NCBI RefSeq assembly: GCF_014904815.1
Contig: NZ_JACZFR010000016.1
Span: 1 to 64,000, forward strand
Length of the DNA: 64,000 nt
Direction of reading: 5' to 3'
Source: Microbulbifer taiwanensis
GTDB taxonomy: Bacteria; Pseudomonadota; Gammaproteobacteria; Pseudomonadales; Cellvibrionaceae
Shown here: positions 55,750 to 64,000 of the stretch, in pieces
Numbering within the stretch: the first letter of the stretch is position 1
Layout of the letters: each line of letters starts with the position of its first letter
Position numbers and translations under genes: made by a program
The notes under the pieces: generated by a model
The model's input: the letters and a program-made list of their open reading frames with translations, nothing else
Told to the model about the DNA's origin: nothing
Databases searched by the model: none

Positions 55750-58452
55750 TCAGCGCTGCGCTGTTGCCGGCTGCGGCAGCGCCAGCTCCACCGCGCGGCC
55801 GGCGCGGCGGCCGCCGGCGCTGCGGGCGCGCACTGCCCTTACCCCCTCCGCCAGGATTTCTCCGTCCACCGGCTGCCAGTGGTCGCCGTCGAAGTATTCC
55901 AGCGGCAGCCCCGGGAAAGGCAGCGCCATCTTCAGCTCGCCCCCCTCACTCACCGCGCCTGGTACCGGTATCCGATAGCCCACGCCACCCAGGTCCAGTT
56001 TCAGCAGCTCCTTGTTGCCAACAGTTGCGGCAAATTCGCGCCAGTCGGCGGCGAGCGCCGCTTTGTCCACAGTGTCGGTCTCGGCGGAAAACTGCTGCCC
56101 TGCAACCGGCGACAGCTCCCAGTCCGCCCGGTGCCAGGCGCGCTCTGCCAGGGCCAGCAGGCGCGGGAAGATCATATATTCCACCTGCGCATCGGTGCGC
56201 ACCGCCTCACTCCAAAGCTGCCCCTGGATACCGCGCACGCGCTCGGCGAAGTCCGCTGCCGGTGCTGTCGCGGACCAGGCATTGCCGTCGCGGTCGGTGG
56301 ATACCTCTGCCAGCTGGGCGGTATTCAGCGGCGCGTAACTGAAGGTCTTTTGGGTATCGATATAGCGCGAGGCCCAGTAGTAGCCGCTCTCCTTCGGATC
56401 CACCTCGTAGGGCATATCGAAGTAGAGGAAGTCCGAGTGGGACTGCACCACCTCGAAACCGGCTTCAGCCAGGTGCGCGCTCTCGTCGCCGCCGCCCCAG
56501 AAGAGCGGCGCCCAGGAGTTGACGTAGTTCTCTTCAGTTGCCAGCTCCTCGCCGGCGTCCTCTATACGTTTGACCCCGTCGTTCCAGGCAGCCATGGTGG
56601 GGATGCCGGCGTCGGCCACCAGGTCGCTGACGCGCCTGGCGTAGAGCTCGCCCAGTTCGTCGATGGCGTCCACCTCGCCACTGGCCACCAGCTTCTGGCA
56701 GGCCGGCGATTGGCTCCAGGGCTTCTGGCGCGCCGCCGCCGGCGCATCGCCCTTCTCCGGATCATTGCCGGGCGCATCCTCGAAGCTGTCAGCGGCGAGG
56801 ATATTCACCGCCTCATCGCCGCCGAAGTGCCAGCTGGCCAGGGGAGCGCCGGCCGCCCGATGCATGGCCTGCACCTCGCGAATCAGCTTGCCGACGAAGC
56901 GATAGGTGGAATCGATGCAGGGGTTGATATAGCTGTCGTCGTAGAACTGCACCGACAGGTATTGGGTGTTGTCTTCGGGATCTACCAACCGGTACTCGGC
57001 CGCCTGTTCCGGCAATTCGTCCACCAGTCTTTTGTAGCGCGCCTCCATCGCCACCACCGCGGCGCGTGCGTGGGCCGGCATATCGAATTCGGGAATCACC
57101 TCGATATGCCGCGCCCTGGCATAGCGCACTATCTCGATATAGTCGTCGACGCTGAAGTAACCGCTGCCATTGTTGTCGGAGTCGGGGCCGGAACCCAGCT
57201 GTGGCAGCAGGCACCGGGTCTCGCTCGGGTCGAAGCAGCGCTTGCCGCCCACTTCCGTCAACTCCGGCAGACCGGGGATTTCCAGGCGCCAGCCCTCGTC
57301 GTCGGACAGGTGGAAGTGGAAGCGGTTGAGCTTGTAGGCAGCCATCTGGTCCAGCAGCTTCAGCACCACATCTTTGCTGTGGAAGTTGCGTCCCACATCC
57401 AGGAAGAGGCCCCGGTGCTGGAAGCGCGGTGCATCCTCAACCCGGGCCCGCGCCAGGGTGCGGCTCTTTACATCTACCAGGGCCAGCAGGGACTGCAGAC
57501 CATTAAAGGCGCCAGCCTGGTCGAAGCCGAGAATCTGCGCACTGCGCTCGCCCACGTCAAGCCGGTAGGCTCCCGCCGTTTTCCCGTCGAATCTGCTCTC
57601 ATCTATATCCACCCGCACCGAAAAGGCGCCGGGGCCGGTGGGTGCCAGCTGCAGCTGCTCCAGGCGCTGGCGGAAGGCGTGCAGGCTCGGGCTCTGCAGC
57701 GGACCCGCATCCACGGCTATGCCGGTTCCGAGCGCCACCGGCTCGCCGGTCACCTCGACTGTCAGCGGTTGCGGAATTATCCGCGCGCGCCAGCTGTCAC
57801 CCTGCAGCGGTGAAGCAGCGTTGAAATCCGCATAGCGGCTGGTGGCGGAGGCGAGCTGGTTGGCATCGGCCGAGGTGCGCTTCCAGTTGTCCGGATTATT
57901 GCGGTTTATCGGCAGCACCAGCCCGTCGATGCTGTCGCTGTCGGTGGAGGCAATCACATGGGCCTCTCCCTCCCCGTCGACGACAAACAACCGCGGCATG
58001 AAGTCCGACTCAAACTGCATCCAGTTCTCGGCGAGGAAATCCAACTCGAGGGCCTCACCGGCGCCGATACCGGCAAAACTGATGGTCGGGACCAGGCGGT
58101 GCAGATCGCCCTTGACGTGCTCCAGCGTGAAATCATCGCGGTTCCGCAGGTTGAAAGTGCGGCGGATACTGTGGAAGTAGAGGGTCCAGTCGCGCTGTTC
58201 GGCGGAGATGGCCGGGCCCTGATTGAGCAGCGAAATACGGTAGGTCGAGCAGATGGCGCCACTGCCACCGGCGCGCTTGCAGTCGGCGCGCAGCGCGGCG
58301 TCCACGCCCTGGAAGTTGGTCAGCACCTCCTGGGTGACGGAGAAGTTCTGCGCAATCAGCCCGGCGGCGGAGACTTCTCCGCGCTCCGGCTGGCTGCAGG
58401 CCGATAAGAGGCCGCCGAGGGCCAGGGTCAGGAAAAGCGAGGCGCGGGTCAT
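55750..58452 (-). CDS. GH20 beta-N-acetylhexosaminidase, lipoprotein
   Basis: 900 residues from ATG 58452. The N-terminus MTRASLFLTLALGGLLSACSQ ends in a lipobox (LSAC), so the protein is membrane-anchored. A CHB_HEX-type N-terminal domain (DWTLYFHSIRRTFNL), a GH20b-like domain and the GH20 barrel (FHFHLSDDEGWRLEIPGLPELTEVGGKRC) follow. The catalytic pair is D546-E547 in WHFGGDEAVN. This enzyme splits terminal GlcNAc from chitooligosaccharides, completing chitinase action. A palindromic operator shared with chitinase B lies about 45 nt upstream of the start. Confidence 0.93.
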   Translation of the reverse strand: MTRASLFLTLALGGLLSACSQPERGEVSAAGLIAQNFSVTQEVLTNFQGVDAALRADCKRAGGSGAICSTYRISLLNQGPAISAEQRDWTLYFHSIRRTFNLRNRDDFTLEHVKGDLHRLVPTISFAGIGAGEALELDFLAENWMQFESDFMPRLFVVDGEGEAHVIASTDSDSIDGLVLPINRNNPDNWKRTSADANQLASATSRYADFNAASPLQGDSWRARIIPQPLTVEVTGEPVALGTGIAVDAGPLQSPSLHAFRQRLEQLQLAPTGPGAFSVRVDIDESRFDGKTAGAYRLDVGERSAQILGFDQAGAFNGLQSLLALVDVKSRTLARARVEDAPRFQHRGLFLDVGRNFHSKDVVLKLLDQMAAYKLNRFHFHLSDDEGWRLEIPGLPELTEVGGKRCFDPSETRCLLPQLGSGPDSDNNGSGYFSVDDYIEIVRYARARHIEVIPEFDMPAHARAAVVAMEARYKRLVDELPEQAAEYRLVDPEDNTQYLSVQFYDDSYINPCIDSTYRFVGKLIREVQAMHRAAGAPLASWHFGGDEAVNILAADSFEDAPGNDPEKGDAPAAARQKPWSQSPACQKLVASGEVDAIDELGELYARRVSDLVADAGIPTMAAWNDGVKRIEDAGEELATEENYVNSWAPLFWGGGDESAHLAEAGFEVVQSHSDFLYFDMPYEVDPKESGYYWASRYIDTQKTFSYAPLNTAQLAEVSTDRDGNAWSATAPAADFAERVRGIQGQLWSEAVRTDAQVEYMIFPRLLALAERAWHRADWELSPVAGQQFSAETDTVDKAALAADWREFAATVGNKELLKLDLGGVGYRIPVPGAVSEGGELKMALPFPGLPLEYFDGDHWQPVDGEILAEGVRAVRARSAGGRRAGRAVELALPQPATAQR

Positions 58453-58929
58453 GTCTCTTCTCTTATTCTTTGTCGGTAGACGCCACCATAGCGAAAAAGA
58501 CAACGCTGTCAACATGTTTACCCTCCCCCATCTGATGGAGTCCAACCCCCCACCTGCGAAGGTATAAGCAGTGTCGAGCAAAGGCCCGGCAGCGCCATGG
58601 ACCGCCGGGTCCCCACCCTTCTTAGCGTCGGTCAATTCGGAGACCTAGATCAAGTTTTTATAAAAAGGGAGGCGGTATTGTGTAAGCAACAATAAGAAAC
58701 TTTGGCGCACTCCTTCGCACCGCCCCGACCGAATGGGCAACAATGAGAAAAACCAGCAAAGATGCGGCCTGCAGCACAATGACCGGTTTTCAGGGAGTAT
58801 CCACAAATTCAGGTTGCAATAGGCGCCGAGGTTATGAGATACAACAGTTCATTAAGGGTGAACCATAATAAATTCAACGACTGCTGAGCGGTCGTTTGCC
58901 TAAGAAGTAAACACCCCGGGGTAGACACA
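58453..58929. other. Divergent intergenic region upstream of GH20
   Basis: 477 bp without a supportable gene. It holds the operator at 58499-58510 and an AT-rich stretch around 58655-58705, and must contain the promoters of the GH20 gene (minus) and of the exported protein gene (plus). Confidence 0.6.
58499..58510. promoter_or_regulatory. Palindromic operator upstream of GH20
   Basis: GACAACGCTGTC, a near-perfect palindrome, differs by one base from GACAGCGCTGTC at 27666-27677 and shares ACGCTGTCA with 27687-27700. Confidence 0.6.
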
Positions 58930-59430
58930 ATGGAACGCTCAAAGGAATTCGGCAGTTTTCGATTCCGTCCCAGCAAACACCTGCCAGTCGTGTTTGGCCT
59001 GCTATTGTTTCCCGCTGCCAGCACCTGCCTCGCCGACGACCTGTTTATTCCCGACTCCTCCAGCGCCCTGAACCTGCAGGCCGACAACGCCTTTTTTATC
59101 GACAGCGCCTTTGGCATGGACAATGCGGCCCTGTACGAGGCCGCCGAGAACCTGCGCAACAACTCCATGGGCACTGTGCAGCGACGCCTGAACTACCAGT
59201 GGCTGCAGATGCACACCAACCCGGACAAGTTCAAACCCACCACCGGCGGCAAGGCCCTCAACGAGATCCTGAAGATGGGCTGGCAGACCTACCGCGAGCA
59301 AAACAGGCGCAACCTCAACAGCGGCCTGCTGCGCTATACCGACGGTCACGGCAGGATCGGCAAGGCGGTGGATTACGATGTGCGCCTGTCCGACGACAAG
59401 TTCAAGTTCTCGTTCGAGTACGAGTTCTGA
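58930..59430 (+). CDS. Exported protein, unknown function
   Basis: 166 residues. A basic N-terminus then LPVVFGLLLFPAASTCLADD suggests a signal peptide cut near residue 35. The mature part has LNLQADNAFFIDSAFGMDN, a helical NLRNNSMGTVQRRLNYQWLQMH section and a beta-rich end KAVDYDVRLSDDKFKFSFEYEF with a terminal Phe, as in some outer-membrane proteins. No family recognised. Divergent from the GH20 gene across 477 bp. Confidence 0.7.
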   Translation: MERSKEFGSFRFRPSKHLPVVFGLLLFPAASTCLADDLFIPDSSSALNLQADNAFFIDSAFGMDNAALYEAAENLRNNSMGTVQRRLNYQWLQMHTNPDKFKPTTGGKALNEILKMGWQTYREQNRRNLNSGLLRYTDGHGRIGKAVDYDVRLSDDKFKFSFEYEF

Positions 59431-59507
59431 TATCGGCCGAGAGCCCACTCCTTCCTCTATTCGCTGTTTGTTAGAATCTCCGCCATTCTAATCTGGCGGA
59501 GATTGCC

Positions 59508-59996
59508 GTGAGCACCTCGAACACCCCGACTTCCTTTTCCCAACTGCCTGTCGCCGGCGTCGGCAGGCGCTTGGCCGCGCTGGTCTATGACGCGCTGATC
59601 ATCATGGGTCTGCTGATGGTGTACGGTTTTGTGGCGATGCTGGCAGCATCCGCGGTGGTTGGCCTGAACTGCCAGCCGGACCAGATGGACTACAACCCCT
59701 GCGTCAGCGGCCCGCTGTTTCAGCTGGGCGCAGTGGCGGTGATCGCGGGTTACTTCGTGTGGTCCTGGCGCGCGGCGGGCCAGACCATCGGCATGCGCGC
59801 CTGGCGCCTGCTGCTGGCGAACCCCGAAGGCGTACAGCTCAGCTGGCGCCAGTGCGCGCTGCGGGCGCTGACCGCCCCCGTTTCCCTGGCCTGCCTGGGC
59901 CTGGGTTACTTCTGGGCCTGGACCCGCGCGGACAGGGCCAGCTGGCACGACCTTGCTTCCGATTCGGAAGTGCGGTTACTCCCCAAGAAGAAGTAG
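59508..59996 (+). CDS. RDD-family membrane protein
   Basis: 162 residues from GTG 59508 (behind GGCGGAG). RDD domain: GVGRRLAALVYDALIIMGLLMVYGF (about residues 18-42), a middle membrane helix, and GQTIGMRAWRLLLAN (about 91-105), which resembles conserved R..D..G pattern regions. RDD proteins may be ion or small-molecule transporters; the role is unclear. The stop codon TAG is the start of a dispersed repeat. Confidence 0.88.
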   Translation: MSTSNTPTSFSQLPVAGVGRRLAALVYDALIIMGLLMVYGFVAMLAASAVVGLNCQPDQMDYNPCVSGPLFQLGAVAVIAGYFVWSWRAAGQTIGMRAWRLLLANPEGVQLSWRQCALRALTAPVSLACLGLGYFWAWTRADRASWHDLASDSEVRLLPKKK

Positions 59997-60021
59997 GGTG
60001 CGCCGTGCGCACCGTCCGGAA
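59994..60021. repeat. GGTGCGCACGGCGCACC dispersed repeat, half copy
   Basis: TAGGGTGCGCCGTGCGCACC begins in the stop codon of the RDD gene. Same family as 14786, 39449 and 63902. Confidence 0.7.
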
Positions 60022-60035
60022 GCGCACCCGCCGCG

Positions 60036-61097
60036 CTAGCGGGCGCGTTTCAGCAGCAGCCAACCCACCGCAAAGCACAGCAGTATCGGCAGCAGCACGG
60101 CGATAAAGGGCGGGAAACCGAATACGACAGATGACGGCCCCAGCATATCCTGCAATGTCTGGAACACAATGCCGACGATAACGCCGGTAAATACACGCAG
60201 GCCAGTGGTCACCTCGCGCAGGGGGCCGAAGATAAAGGAGATGGCAACCATCACCAGGCTGGCGATGGTCAGTGGCTGCAACAACTTCTTCCAGAACTGT
60301 AACCAGTAACGGCCGGAATCCTCGCCCTTGCGGTCGAGGAATTTGCCGTAAGCCCACAGGTTGCGCGGCGACAGGTCCGATGGCAGCGGCACCACCAGGG
60401 AAAACAGATCCGGCGAAATATCTGTCTGCCATTCACTGCGCTGCGTCTCTTCACTCATCGACTTATCGGCGGTAAAAGAGGTGGTGCGGCTGTTCTCCAG
60501 AATCCACTGCTCGCCATCGAATAGGCCGCGCTCAGAGAACTCGACCCGCTGCAGCTCCCGGTCGCCGCCAAATCGGTAGCGGGTAATTCCGTACAGTTCG
60601 CCACCGGGGAGCGCCGCATTGAAATGCACGAACTCGCCGCTATCCGTTATCCATAGCCCCTGTTCCAGACCGCCTGCCTCCAGCTCTCCCATCGCCATGG
60701 CCTTGCGGCTCTCCGCCACCTGGTTGGTCTGCGGAATCACAAATTCCGCCAGCCCCAGTCCCATCACGATCAACAGAATCACCGGCTTCATCACCGCCCA
60801 GGCGATACGCCCGATAGACATGCCGGCAGCGCGCATCACCGTCAACTCACTGGTGCCGGCCAGGGTACCCAGCCCCACCATACAGCCCACCAGCGCGGAA
60901 AAACCGAGCTGCTCGTACAGCCGTTCCGGCAGTGTCCAGCCCACATACTGGATCACCTGAGCAAACTGGTAGCCGCCCTCACGCTCTTCCAGCTGGTCGA
61001 TCATCGCGAAAATCACGTCCAGCCCGAGCAGGATCAACAGCACGGCGCCGATGGCCAGCGCCACCGTTCGACCGATATAGATATCCAGCTTAAGCAC
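60036..61097 (-). CDS. lptG: LPS export ABC transporter permease LptG
   Basis: 353 residues from GTG 61097. Six membrane helices around a large periplasmic domain. Family blocks: LDIYIGRTVALAIGAVLLILLGLDVIFAMIDQL, GTSELTVMRAAGMS, and FGPLREVTTGLRVFTGVIVGIVF. Pairs with LptF and the LptB ATPase to extract LPS from the inner membrane. Its start overlaps the lptF stop by 8 nt behind GGGGAGG. Confidence 0.95.
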   Translation of the reverse strand: MLKLDIYIGRTVALAIGAVLLILLGLDVIFAMIDQLEEREGGYQFAQVIQYVGWTLPERLYEQLGFSALVGCMVGLGTLAGTSELTVMRAAGMSIGRIAWAVMKPVILLIVMGLGLAEFVIPQTNQVAESRKAMAMGELEAGGLEQGLWITDSGEFVHFNAALPGGELYGITRYRFGGDRELQRVEFSERGLFDGEQWILENSRTTSFTADKSMSEETQRSEWQTDISPDLFSLVVPLPSDLSPRNLWAYGKFLDRKGEDSGRYWLQFWKKLLQPLTIASLVMVAISFIFGPLREVTTGLRVFTGVIVGIVFQTLQDMLGPSSVVFGFPPFIAVLLPILLCFAVGWLLLKRAR

Positions 61098-62220
61098 GCT
61101 TCGCCTCCCCGCCCTTTGCGGCAACGCGCTTTGGACGCCGCCCCCAGTTGCGCCCGCCGAGCAGGAAAAGACCGAGGATCAGGAATGGCGGGTGTACCAG
61201 CCAGATGGCCGCCGGGTTGGCAATCTTGCCGTCCTCGATGGCGCCGCGCACGCGCAGGAGAATAATCAGGTAGGCGAGATAGAGCAGTACCGCCGGGATC
61301 ATCTTGGCATAGCGTCCCTGCCGTGGGTTGGTGCGGGACAGCGGCACCGCCAGCACCGCCACCACCATCACCAGGACCGGCAGGCTGAAGCGCCAGTGCA
61401 GGAAGGCGCGCTCCTGTGGCGAGCCGCTGCGCCACAGGTCGAAGGTCGAGGTCGACTCCATCCGGTCGCCCCAGCGGCTGCGTGTCTCGGGAATCTCCAG
61501 CTGCACCTCGTAACTGGAAAACTGCATCAGGCGGTAGTCGCGCTGCCCGGGAACGCCCTCATAGCGGTAGCCATCGCGCAGCACCAGGTAGCGCATACCG
61601 GTATCCGGATCTATCTGCTGCACACCTTCCTTGGCCAGGATCACGATCTGCTGCTCCGTCTCGGTTTCCGCGCGGGAGGAGCCCAGCTCGGCGAGAAACA
61701 CATCGCGCATGGTGGACTTGTCTTCGCTGAGGGAATCCGCGTAATAGACAGCCCGATCACCTTCGGTGGCGACAAACTTCTTCGGCACCAGGTGATCGAA
61801 TTCATTGCGCGACTTGTCCGCGGTCAGGAGCCCGGAAGAGCGTTCCATACCGGTCGGTGAGAAATAGAGACTCATTGCCGCTACCACCAGGGCCACCATA
61901 AAAGCCGGGGCCAGTGTGTAAGTCAGCAGCCGCCGCTCGCTGAAACCGCAGGCGTGCAGCACCGTCATCTCACTCTCGATATACAGGCGCCCGTAGGCGA
62001 GCAGTATCCCGACGAACAGCCCCAGTGGTAGCACCAGCTCGAGGAAGCCGGGCAGGCGATACCCCATCAGGGAAAAAAGGATATTGGCGGAGAGATCACC
62101 GGCAGCCGCCTCGGCCAGGTATTTCACAAAGCGGCCGCTCATCACCATCAGCAGCAGGACAGCGCTGACTGCCAGCGTGGCATAAAGCAGCTCGCGGCAG
62201 AGGTAGCGGAAGATAATCAC
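61090..62220 (-). CDS. lptF: LPS export ABC transporter permease LptF
   Basis: 376 residues from GTG 62220 (IIFRYLCRELLYATLAVSAVLLLM). Same topology as LptG, with the ESEMTVLHACGFSERRLL block and a periplasmic beta-jellyroll (LTADKSRNEFDHLVPKKFVATEGDRAVYY). Divergent from pepA, as in most gammaproteobacteria. Confidence 0.95.
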   Translation of the reverse strand: MIIFRYLCRELLYATLAVSAVLLLMVMSGRFVKYLAEAAAGDLSANILFSLMGYRLPGFLELVLPLGLFVGILLAYGRLYIESEMTVLHACGFSERRLLTYTLAPAFMVALVVAAMSLYFSPTGMERSSGLLTADKSRNEFDHLVPKKFVATEGDRAVYYADSLSEDKSTMRDVFLAELGSSRAETETEQQIVILAKEGVQQIDPDTGMRYLVLRDGYRYEGVPGQRDYRLMQFSSYEVQLEIPETRSRWGDRMESTSTFDLWRSGSPQERAFLHWRFSLPVLVMVVAVLAVPLSRTNPRQGRYAKMIPAVLLYLAYLIILLRVRGAIEDGKIANPAAIWLVHPPFLILGLFLLGGRNWGRRPKRVAAKGGEAKRA

Positions 62221-62407
62221 AGGGCGAATGAATTCCTTGGCGACGGCGGTGTGGAGAATTCTGGTTCAAAAATGAGCAAGTTTCCCGCAGGCTACAGCAA
62301 TCCAGCATAAGCCGGGTTAAACTTGTGCGGCGCATTATCTCCAAATTTATTTGCAATGTCTCGGCTCAGAGGCATTGATTCAGTTTTAAATGAAAGGAAA
62401 AGGAATT

Positions 62408-63874
62408 ATGCAGTTCTCTGCCAAGGTCTCCGATATCAGCAAACAGCGCAGCGCCTGTGCCATCATCCCGGTCGACACCAGGAACCGCCTCAGCGCCAGC
62501 GGCGACGCCCTCGACAAGGCCAGCAGCGGCGTTATCGGCAAGGTGCTGAAGCGCGGCGACCTGGGCAGCAAGCTGGCGAGCACCCTGTCACTAAACCTGG
62601 TGGATGGCCCGGCGGAGCGCGCACTGCTGGTGCGCGGCGGCAAGGGCAAACTCAGCCAGGCGGAATTCCGCAAGCTGGCCGGCGCCAGCGCCAACGCCGC
62701 CAAGGGCTTCAAGGATGCCACCAGCTACCTGACGGAACTGCAGGTGACCGACGCCGACAGCGGCTGGCAGGCCCAGCAGCTGGCCCTGGCCGCCGGACTC
62801 GCCGCCTACAAATTCACCCGCTGCCTGAGTGGAGCCGAGGGCTATCCGCTGGCCAAATTCACCGTACACGCGCCGGAACGCAAAGCGCTCAAGACCATCC
62901 AGCGCGGCGTGGAGACAGGCGCAGCACAGGCTGTCGGCAGCAATGTGGCGCGGGAACTGGGCAACCTGCCCGGCAACATCTGCACTCCCAACTACCTGGC
63001 GTCCGAAGCTCGTGCGCTGGCGAAAAAACACACAAAACTGACTACCAGCGTGGTGGACGCCAAAAAGATGCAGTCCCTCGGCATGGGTGCCTTCATGAGC
63101 GTGGCCAAGGGCAGCGATGAGCCGCCGGCGCTGATCGCCATGAACTACAAGGGCGGCAAGTCGGGCGACAAGCCCATTGTGCTGGTGGGCAAGGGCATCA
63201 CCTTTGATACCGGCGGCATCAGCCTCAAACCCGGCATGCAGATGGACGAAATGAAGTTTGATATGTGCGGTGCCGCCAGCGTCTTCGGAGTGATGAATGC
63301 CCTGTTGGAATTGCAGCCGGCCATCAACGTGGTCGGCCTGGTGGCGGCGGCGGAGAATATGCCCAGCGGCCGCGCCAGCAAGCCCGGCGACATAGTCACC
63401 TCCATGTCCGGCAAGACCATCGAGATACTCAACACCGACGCCGAGGGCCGCCTGGTGCTCTGCGACGCACTGACCTATGCCGCCAAATTCAAGCCCAAAG
63501 CGGTGATCGACATCGCCACCCTCACCGGCGCCTGTGTGATCGCGCTGGGCAACCACGCCACAGGCCTCTACGCCAACAAGGATAAGCTGGCCCAGGAACT
63601 GCTCGCTGCCGGCGAACGCACCGGCGACCGCGCCTGGCAGATGCCCCTGTGGGACGAGTACCAGTCGTCGCTGGATTCCAACTTTGCCGACATGCAGAAT
63701 ATCGGCGGTCGCGAGGCCGGCTCGGTGACCGCGGCCTGCTTCCTGGCCCGCTTTGCCGAGGACTACAACTGGGCCCACCTGGATATCGCCGGCAGCGCCT
63801 GGAACTCCGGCGCCGCCAAGGGTGCGACCGGGCGGCCGGTGCCGCTGCTGGTGGAGTATCTGCTGGGCAAATAA
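62408..63874 (+). CDS. pepA: Leucyl aminopeptidase PepA (M17)
   Basis: 488 residues. The M17 signature NTDAEGRL lies at residues 342-349, and the metal-binding GKGITFDTGGISLKPG (about 260-275) and ARELGNLPGNICTPNYLA are conserved. It removes N-terminal residues from peptides; in E. coli PepA also binds DNA in Xer recombination and pyrimidine regulation. ATG 62408 (MQFSAKVSDISKQRS) has AAGGAA 5 nt upstream. Confidence 0.96.
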   Translation: MQFSAKVSDISKQRSACAIIPVDTRNRLSASGDALDKASSGVIGKVLKRGDLGSKLASTLSLNLVDGPAERALLVRGGKGKLSQAEFRKLAGASANAAKGFKDATSYLTELQVTDADSGWQAQQLALAAGLAAYKFTRCLSGAEGYPLAKFTVHAPERKALKTIQRGVETGAAQAVGSNVARELGNLPGNICTPNYLASEARALAKKHTKLTTSVVDAKKMQSLGMGAFMSVAKGSDEPPALIAMNYKGGKSGDKPIVLVGKGITFDTGGISLKPGMQMDEMKFDMCGAASVFGVMNALLELQPAINVVGLVAAAENMPSGRASKPGDIVTSMSGKTIEILNTDAEGRLVLCDALTYAAKFKPKAVIDIATLTGACVIALGNHATGLYANKDKLAQELLAAGERTGDRAWQMPLWDEYQSSLDSNFADMQNIGGREAGSVTAACFLARFAEDYNWAHLDIAGSAWNSGAAKGATGRPVPLLVEYLLGK

Positions 63875-63901
63875 TAGGGCTCTCTTGACCTGCCACTCAC
63901 C

Positions 63902-63955
63902 TAGGGTCCGCCGCGCGCACCGCGACGCCAGTGGTGCGCACGACGCACCCTACGG
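63902..63955. repeat. GGTGCGCACGGCGCACC dispersed repeat
   Basis: TAGGGTCCGCCGCGCGCACC and GGTGCGCACGACGCACCCTA form an inverted pair after pepA. Confidence 0.7.
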
Positions 63956-64000
63956 AGTAGATGTATTCAGGTCCAAGCTCTTTTCCAGATCCAGTTGCCA
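63950..64000 (-). CDS. Possible 3' end of a minus-strand gene (partial)
   Basis: On the minus strand 16 codons (WQLDLEKSLDLNTSTP) are open from the window edge to a TAG supplied by the repeat at 63902-63955. Other stops in this window also lie in such repeats, but the fragment is too short to identify. Confidence 0.25.
   Translation of the reverse strand, partial: WQLDLEKSLDLNTSTP

Noticed and set aside
55741..57813. 690-residue open frame antisense to GH20
   Set aside because: Shadow frame; the GH20 catalytic motifs lie on the other strand.

Overview
The window reads as the chromosome of a marine, chitin-degrading gammaproteobacterium, probably from the Microbulbifer/Saccharophagus/Teredinibacter neighbourhood. 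The evidence is a GC-rich genome, secreted chitinases whose domains are joined by long poly-serine linkers, and Pseudomonas-like gene orders (fxsA-groES-groEL, ampE-ampD-DUF1631-nadC, ccoNOQP-GHIS, queA-tgt-secDF, lptF-lptG, pepA). The genus is an inference from gene content; no rRNA is present.

Layout. 1-2 kb: the integrase end of a chromosomal integron. intI lies on + with a LexA-like box just before its start. On the minus strand there follow an attI/cassette junction, one AT-rich cassette whose gene carries a frameshift, an attC hairpin and the start of a second cassette gene. 2-6 kb: groEL/groES with a sigma-32-like promoter, fxsA and cfa. 6-15 kb: an S23-type four-helix-bundle gene bracketed by inverted 7-bp repeats, an SDR, a DUF481 outer-membrane protein, an alkyltransferase-like gene, and peptidoglycan-recycling genes (ampG, ampE, ampD) with metabolic genes between them. 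15-22 kb: two tandem DUF1631 paralogues and nadC. 22-28 kb: two GH18 chitinases flanking a membrane methyltransferase. 28-37 kb: a complete cbb3 oxidase cluster. 37-43 kb: argG, pyrC, rnt, a secreted PHB-depolymerase-like esterase and small proteins. 43-49 kb: secF, secD, tgt, queA and tRNA-Leu(CAA), with no yajC at its usual place. 49-64 kb: a drug-efflux MFS protein, a GT25 glycosyltransferase, tadA, rlmA, a GMC oxidoreductase, a methyltransferase, a GH20 lipoprotein, an RDD protein, lptG/lptF and pepA.

How the genes fit together. The chitinases release oligosaccharides outside the cell and the GH20 lipoprotein would trim them to GlcNAc. Chitinase B and the GH20 gene share a palindromic operator built on GACARCGCTGTC, so they are probably one LacI/NagR-type regulon. 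AmpG, AmpD and AmpE recycle cell-wall anhydro-muropeptides. The cco cluster builds and matures a high-affinity oxidase.

The most unusual layer is intergenic. Tandem arrays with an exact 7-bp period but different unit sequences recur between genes, often as inverted pairs, and one pair encloses the S23 gene. Other dispersed repeats include a MITE-like palindrome of about 140 bp in two copies and a GGTGCGCACGGCGCACC family whose copies directly abut stop codons. Many intergenic spaces are filled by these elements.
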